Source: Hesseltinella vesiculosa
Taxonomy: Eukaryota; Mucoromycota; Mucoromycetes; Mucorales; Cunninghamellaceae
Assembly: GCA_002104935.1 (NCBI GenBank)
Contig: MCGT01000010.1
Coordinates: 62,001 to 126,000, forward strand
Length of the DNA stretch: 64,000 bases
Direction: 5' to 3'
The translations under genes and the position numbers were made by a program. Numbering within the stretch: the first letter of the stretch is position 1; every line of letters begins with the position of its first letter. The notes beneath the pieces are model-generated. The model did not search any database. It was not told the DNA's origin and saw only the letters and a list, made by a program, of their open reading frames with translations. Below, one piece after another: positions 60,641 through 64,000 of this stretch.

Positions 60641-62483
60641 CCCTGTACACTTTTCGCTTTTTTGAATTGCGTCTTTCTTTTTGGAAATACAGTATAAAAC
60701 ATTCTCAGAAAACATATCAAAGCGGAATTTTGCACAGTGCAAGCTCTTATTGTATGAAATGTATACTAAGGCTGTCGATCTCGGACGAACATGCCAGATT
60801 CACCAGTAAAAAAACATTCAAAACGGCTCAGGAGCTCACAAACGGAGAGCGTTTTTTCATTGGCTGGTTTACATTCCCCTATTTTTTTTTTTTTTTTTTT
60901 GGAGAGGGGTGTTTCTTTTCGCACGCTCTTCTTTTCCTCATTGCCCATGGTTCGTAATCAAATCTTCTCTAGCATTCAGTTCTTTATCAGCCCAATTTGC
61001 ACTTGAAAGGCAGCTAATTGTTGAAACCAGCCTTTACGCAAATTGTGCCGGTTTGTACAGTATGATTTTAAAAAGAGCTCTTGCTCATACCAGTTTATTT
61101 TTCATCGCTTGACAGCGATCAAGATGCTTCAATAATCTTGGTGCTGCTCACCATGATCTTCAGTAGAACTATGATCATATATGTAAGACACGTCTCACTT
61201 TATACAGTGTAAGCTGTATGTTGGATTGTGAAAAAATTTTGAAAGGTCTTCGCTGATCGCGTGTTTTCGTTTTCTCTTGTCGGTGATCAAACTGCCTTTT
61301 CCGTTGCTGTTACTGAACATCATGTCGTTTAGCTATACGCTGCCGGTGCATATAAGAAGTTGCTTGCATTTTGTAAGTTGTGTGTTTGATGATGGCGGAG
61401 AAAAGAGGCCCTGCGTTTGATGATGCTAGGGAAGAAGCTCTGTATCATCGAGCTATTCATTATCTCTCGTTTCTTTTTTATTTTATTCGTTTAGGAGCGA
61501 TCTATCAGTCACCACTACTCTCGATACTGTTCACCAAGTCCTTCAATGATACGCTGTCCTTGCGTGCAGGATACCTTTTTCACCATGGCGTTGCACGTTC
61601 CTGTTAAAAACATTGTGCCACCTTGCATTCATATTCTATCCTCCAAGCAGCGGCCAACCTGCTACTATAACAGCTCTTCTCATCATGCTTTTCAGTTACA
61701 GTATGCCCGTGCGTACGTGATATTATGAAGCTATTTGTTGAATGCTGTATTAGAGAAAGGCTCTGGCTCATTTCTTGCATTTTACGATAGCTAGTTGTTG
61801 AGGGCACTTATAATAACCAATTTTCAGCATCACTACCTTCACCACTGCTGCTTGACATGCTCTTACATATCGCTTTCCCATATGCACAGCAGGATTTCTC
61901 TTTGTATTATACCGTAGTGTGCAGTAAGCAGTTGGTCGTTATCTGAAAGAGCAAAAATGTATTTCGTGTTTGTGTATGCCATGCAACAGGAATAGCTGGA
62001 CATTTAAAAGTAAGGGGATCAAAAAAATTAAAAAGGCAGATTGAAAAAATAACGCAGAAGGCGGGTATTTTGGGGGTCAAAGAGCCTGCAATTTTGCAGG
62101 TTCTGTGAGGGGCTAGCTTTTTGTGGGTGTTTGCAGGTTAAAAACCTCAATTTGCAGGGAAAATGGGGGTTACTGAAGGAATCCTCAAAAAAACCTGAAT
62201 AATCTTGTGGGAATCCTATGATTTTTTCCACTGTGAGTGTGGCTGCCCAGCCAACCTTTTACAGCATAAAAGTCGGCAGGCGATCTGGTCAAAAACCACA
62301 GTGCAAATATGTTCTAAATAAGCTTACCCCAATTTTGCATACGAATGGAAAGTGATGAGATACAGTATAACCTAAATGGAAATTGCAGCTCTCAGACCGC
62401 TTGGGAAGGATGGCATTTCTCGCGCACTTGAAAACGATTTAGAAATCCGCCGTCTTTTCTCTTTCTTCTGTATCTAATTCGCC
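60641..62483. other. Intergenic, no gene recognised
   Basis: AT-rich sequence with scattered short open frames of no recognisable family. Near 62095..62160 is a perfect hairpin (CCTGCA-ATTT-TGCAGG) and three TTTGCAGG repeats. A truncated dispersed repeat lies at 62225..62345. The right end of any Fanzor-carrying transposon should be in this interval, but I cannot see inverted repeats matching the left side. Confidence 0.45.
62225..62345 (+). repeat. Dispersed repeat family, copy 8 (3' part)
   Basis: Only the distal part is present: GGCTGCCCAGCCAACCTTTT, GGCAGGCGATCTGGTCAAAA, CACAGTGCAAATATGTTCTA and a tail ACCCCAATTTTGCATA, close to the ends of copies 4 and 5. Confidence 0.65.
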
Positions 62484-64000
62484 ATGAGCAAACGCAAGCA
62501 CGCGGATTCACACGACAACAACTTTGCAGAAGAGCAAACATCAGGAGACATCCTTCATCCTAGAAGCAAGTACTACAGCAATCGTCCGGATTTTGACGTC
62601 CTAGCTCTAGAATACCCAACCTTTCGACCGTTGTAACGACTGCTCCATTCAGCCCATAAGCTAAACGAAACATTCACCTCAATGCTAATCTCTTTTGTAG
62701 TGTCCAAAATGGTATGATTGACTTCAAAGATCCAATGGCTGTCAAGTAAACATGATTGTAAAGATGTGAATGTCCTTGTTTTTTACTTACACGTGTCATT
62801 ACATGTTTTTTAGAGAGCTCACGATTTGCCTACTAAAACGTGATTTTGACTTGAATGTGCAGCTACCTTTGACACGATTGATTCCTCCTATTCCTAACCG
62901 TCTCAATTATATTCTCTGGATTGAAGATCTCCTCATGGAAACCATGCCCGATGTGGATTCTCGCCCTGTTCATGGGATTGACATGTATGACATCTCAAGA
63001 GATCATTACCTCAAAACAAGGTCTAGCAGGGGTGTTTTTTTTTCTTAAAAAGAAATTACTCTTTTTCATTAGCGGTGTAGGTGCAAGCTGTATCTATCCT
63101 TTGCTTGGCTGCCGAAGCAATCCTAACTGGCACTTTTTGGGCACGGGTAATGAAGCACAAACAAGACCGCATTCTGCATGAAATTCACTTTTTCAGAAAC
63201 GTGCGAAAATTACAGAAATCGATGAAGAATCGCTACATTGTGCGCAAGCGAATGTCATGGCCAATCAACTGGACAACCGTATCACTTTGGTCTTGAATAA
63301 CGATTCTTTCCGGATCTTTGTCTTGCCTGTGAACACAACCTACGATTTTTGCATGTGCAACCCCCCTTTTTATGCCTCTATGAAGGAGCTCGAGGAAGGA
63401 CTACGGAACAAAGAATTGGAACCTTCTGCAGTAAAATTGAGAAAAGTGGTAGATGCAAAGCTGATTTTGATATTGATGTTTGTTTATTTTCAAGGTGTGC
63501 ACGGGCTCCAACTCAGAGTTGATTACAGATGGTGGCGAATTTGCTTTTATCAAGCGCATGATCCTGGAGAGTGTACGCTACCGAGATCGCATCCATTGGT
63601 ATACGAGTATGATGGGCCTAAAGCGAACCATCCGACCAATCACTCAAGTGCTCAAAGAGCATAAGGTAACAGCAGACGATGAAGAAAACACAACCGAGAC
63701 TGACCATGCTGTTCAGATCAACAACTACGTGGTAACAGAGTTTTGTCAAGGTCGAACAAAGCGCTGGGGAATTGCGTGGTCTTTCCAATCCGCACGAGTG
63801 GTTAGTCATCCGACGATTTAAATGTTTATTGGACTAACATGGCTCTCTCCCTTTTCTTACAGAACCGAGCCATTAGCCTCGAGGCCTATCGACCCAAATC
63901 CCAGTTTGAAGTGACGGTCCCGATCAGTCTGATAAAGGCCGAAGGGCTGCTTCTGGAAATTTTACGTGATTTGTCCATCCCAGTCTCAAGCGGACAGTTT
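62484..64000 (+). CDS. METTL16: METTL16-type RNA m6A methyltransferase (3' end outside window)
   Basis: SAM-dependent N6-adenosine methyltransferase; animal METTL16 modifies U6 snRNA and SAM-synthetase mRNA hairpins, and fission yeast Mtl16 modifies U6. ATG 62484 (MSKRKHADSHDNNFAEEQ) starts a short basic N-terminus. Exons then encode GMIDFKDPMAVKELTICLLK, PLTRLIPPIPNRLNYILWIE, the SAM loop GIDIGVGASCIYPLLG (formed across an intron at about 62985), the catalytic NPPF within YDFCMCNPPFYAS, GGEFAFIKRMILES, and VVTEFCQGRTKRWGIAWSF. The N-terminal methyltransferase domain is complete; a further exon from about 63864 runs off the end of the window. Short introns of 50-90 bp. Assignment is unambiguous over the catalytic domain; U6 as substrate is by homology. 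Confidence 0.92.

Overview
This window is nuclear DNA of a filamentous, early-diverging fungus, most likely Mucoromycota. The evidence is short GT..AG introns in nearly every gene, often with a CTGAC or CTCAC branch-point-like motif followed by a long poly-T tract before the AG; a complete animal/plant-type O-GlcNAc transferase; a Cch1-type calcium channel; a PAS plus GATA (white-collar-2-like) factor; and a Fanzor gene (eukaryotic TnpB relative). Species-level identity cannot be read from the sequence alone.

Layout. 0-3 kb: a many-exon coiled-coil gene (+). 3-6.6 kb: a DUF726/TMCO4-type alpha/beta hydrolase (-). 6.6-9.3 kb: gene-poor, with a GCGCGC minisatellite and two head-to-head copies of a dispersed ~300-bp repeat. 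9.3-11 kb: PAS-GATA factor (-). 12.2-13.3 kb: a broken gene and a 59-residue ORF. 13.3-15.2 kb: GPI10/PIG-B mannosyltransferase (-). 15.9-17.1 kb: mitochondrial 3-hydroxyacyl-CoA dehydrogenase (-). 17.6-18 kb: small two-exon gene. 20.2-24.1 kb: RRM plus Pumilio protein (+). 24.4-25.3 kb: pinin-like protein (-). 25.4-33.6 kb: CCH1 (-), divergent from HRD1 (+, 33.9-36.1 kb). 36.6-37.5 kb: LRR protein (+). 38.2-43.3 kb: O-GlcNAc transferase (+). 43.6-46.0 kb: a large inverted repeat around a Copia reverse-transcriptase relic, plus a third copy of the arm. 46.2-47.1 kb: SRR1-like (-). 47.8-51.3 kb: EMC1 (-). 52.2-54.2 kb: serine carboxypeptidase (-). 54.7-60.5 kb: a mobile-element cluster (dispersed repeat, Tc1/mariner relic with TA duplication, divergent Fanzor relic, full-length five-exon Fanzor gene). 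62.5-64 kb: start of a METTL16-type m6A methyltransferase (+), cut by the window edge.

The conserved genes are ordinary housekeeping and signalling genes. Several act at the ER or plasma membrane (GPI10, EMC1, HRD1, CCH1), but nothing shows they form a functional cluster. The standout is the Fanzor locus: the RuvC aspartates, the Fanzor-type relocated glutamate and the zinc ribbon all appear intact in a predicted 1296-residue protein, which carries a ~240-residue low-complexity block between RuvC segments. A structured, intron-bearing region lies directly downstream, where a guide RNA would be expected. Repeat-family boundaries and splice sites were read by eye and are approximate unless exon coordinates are given.
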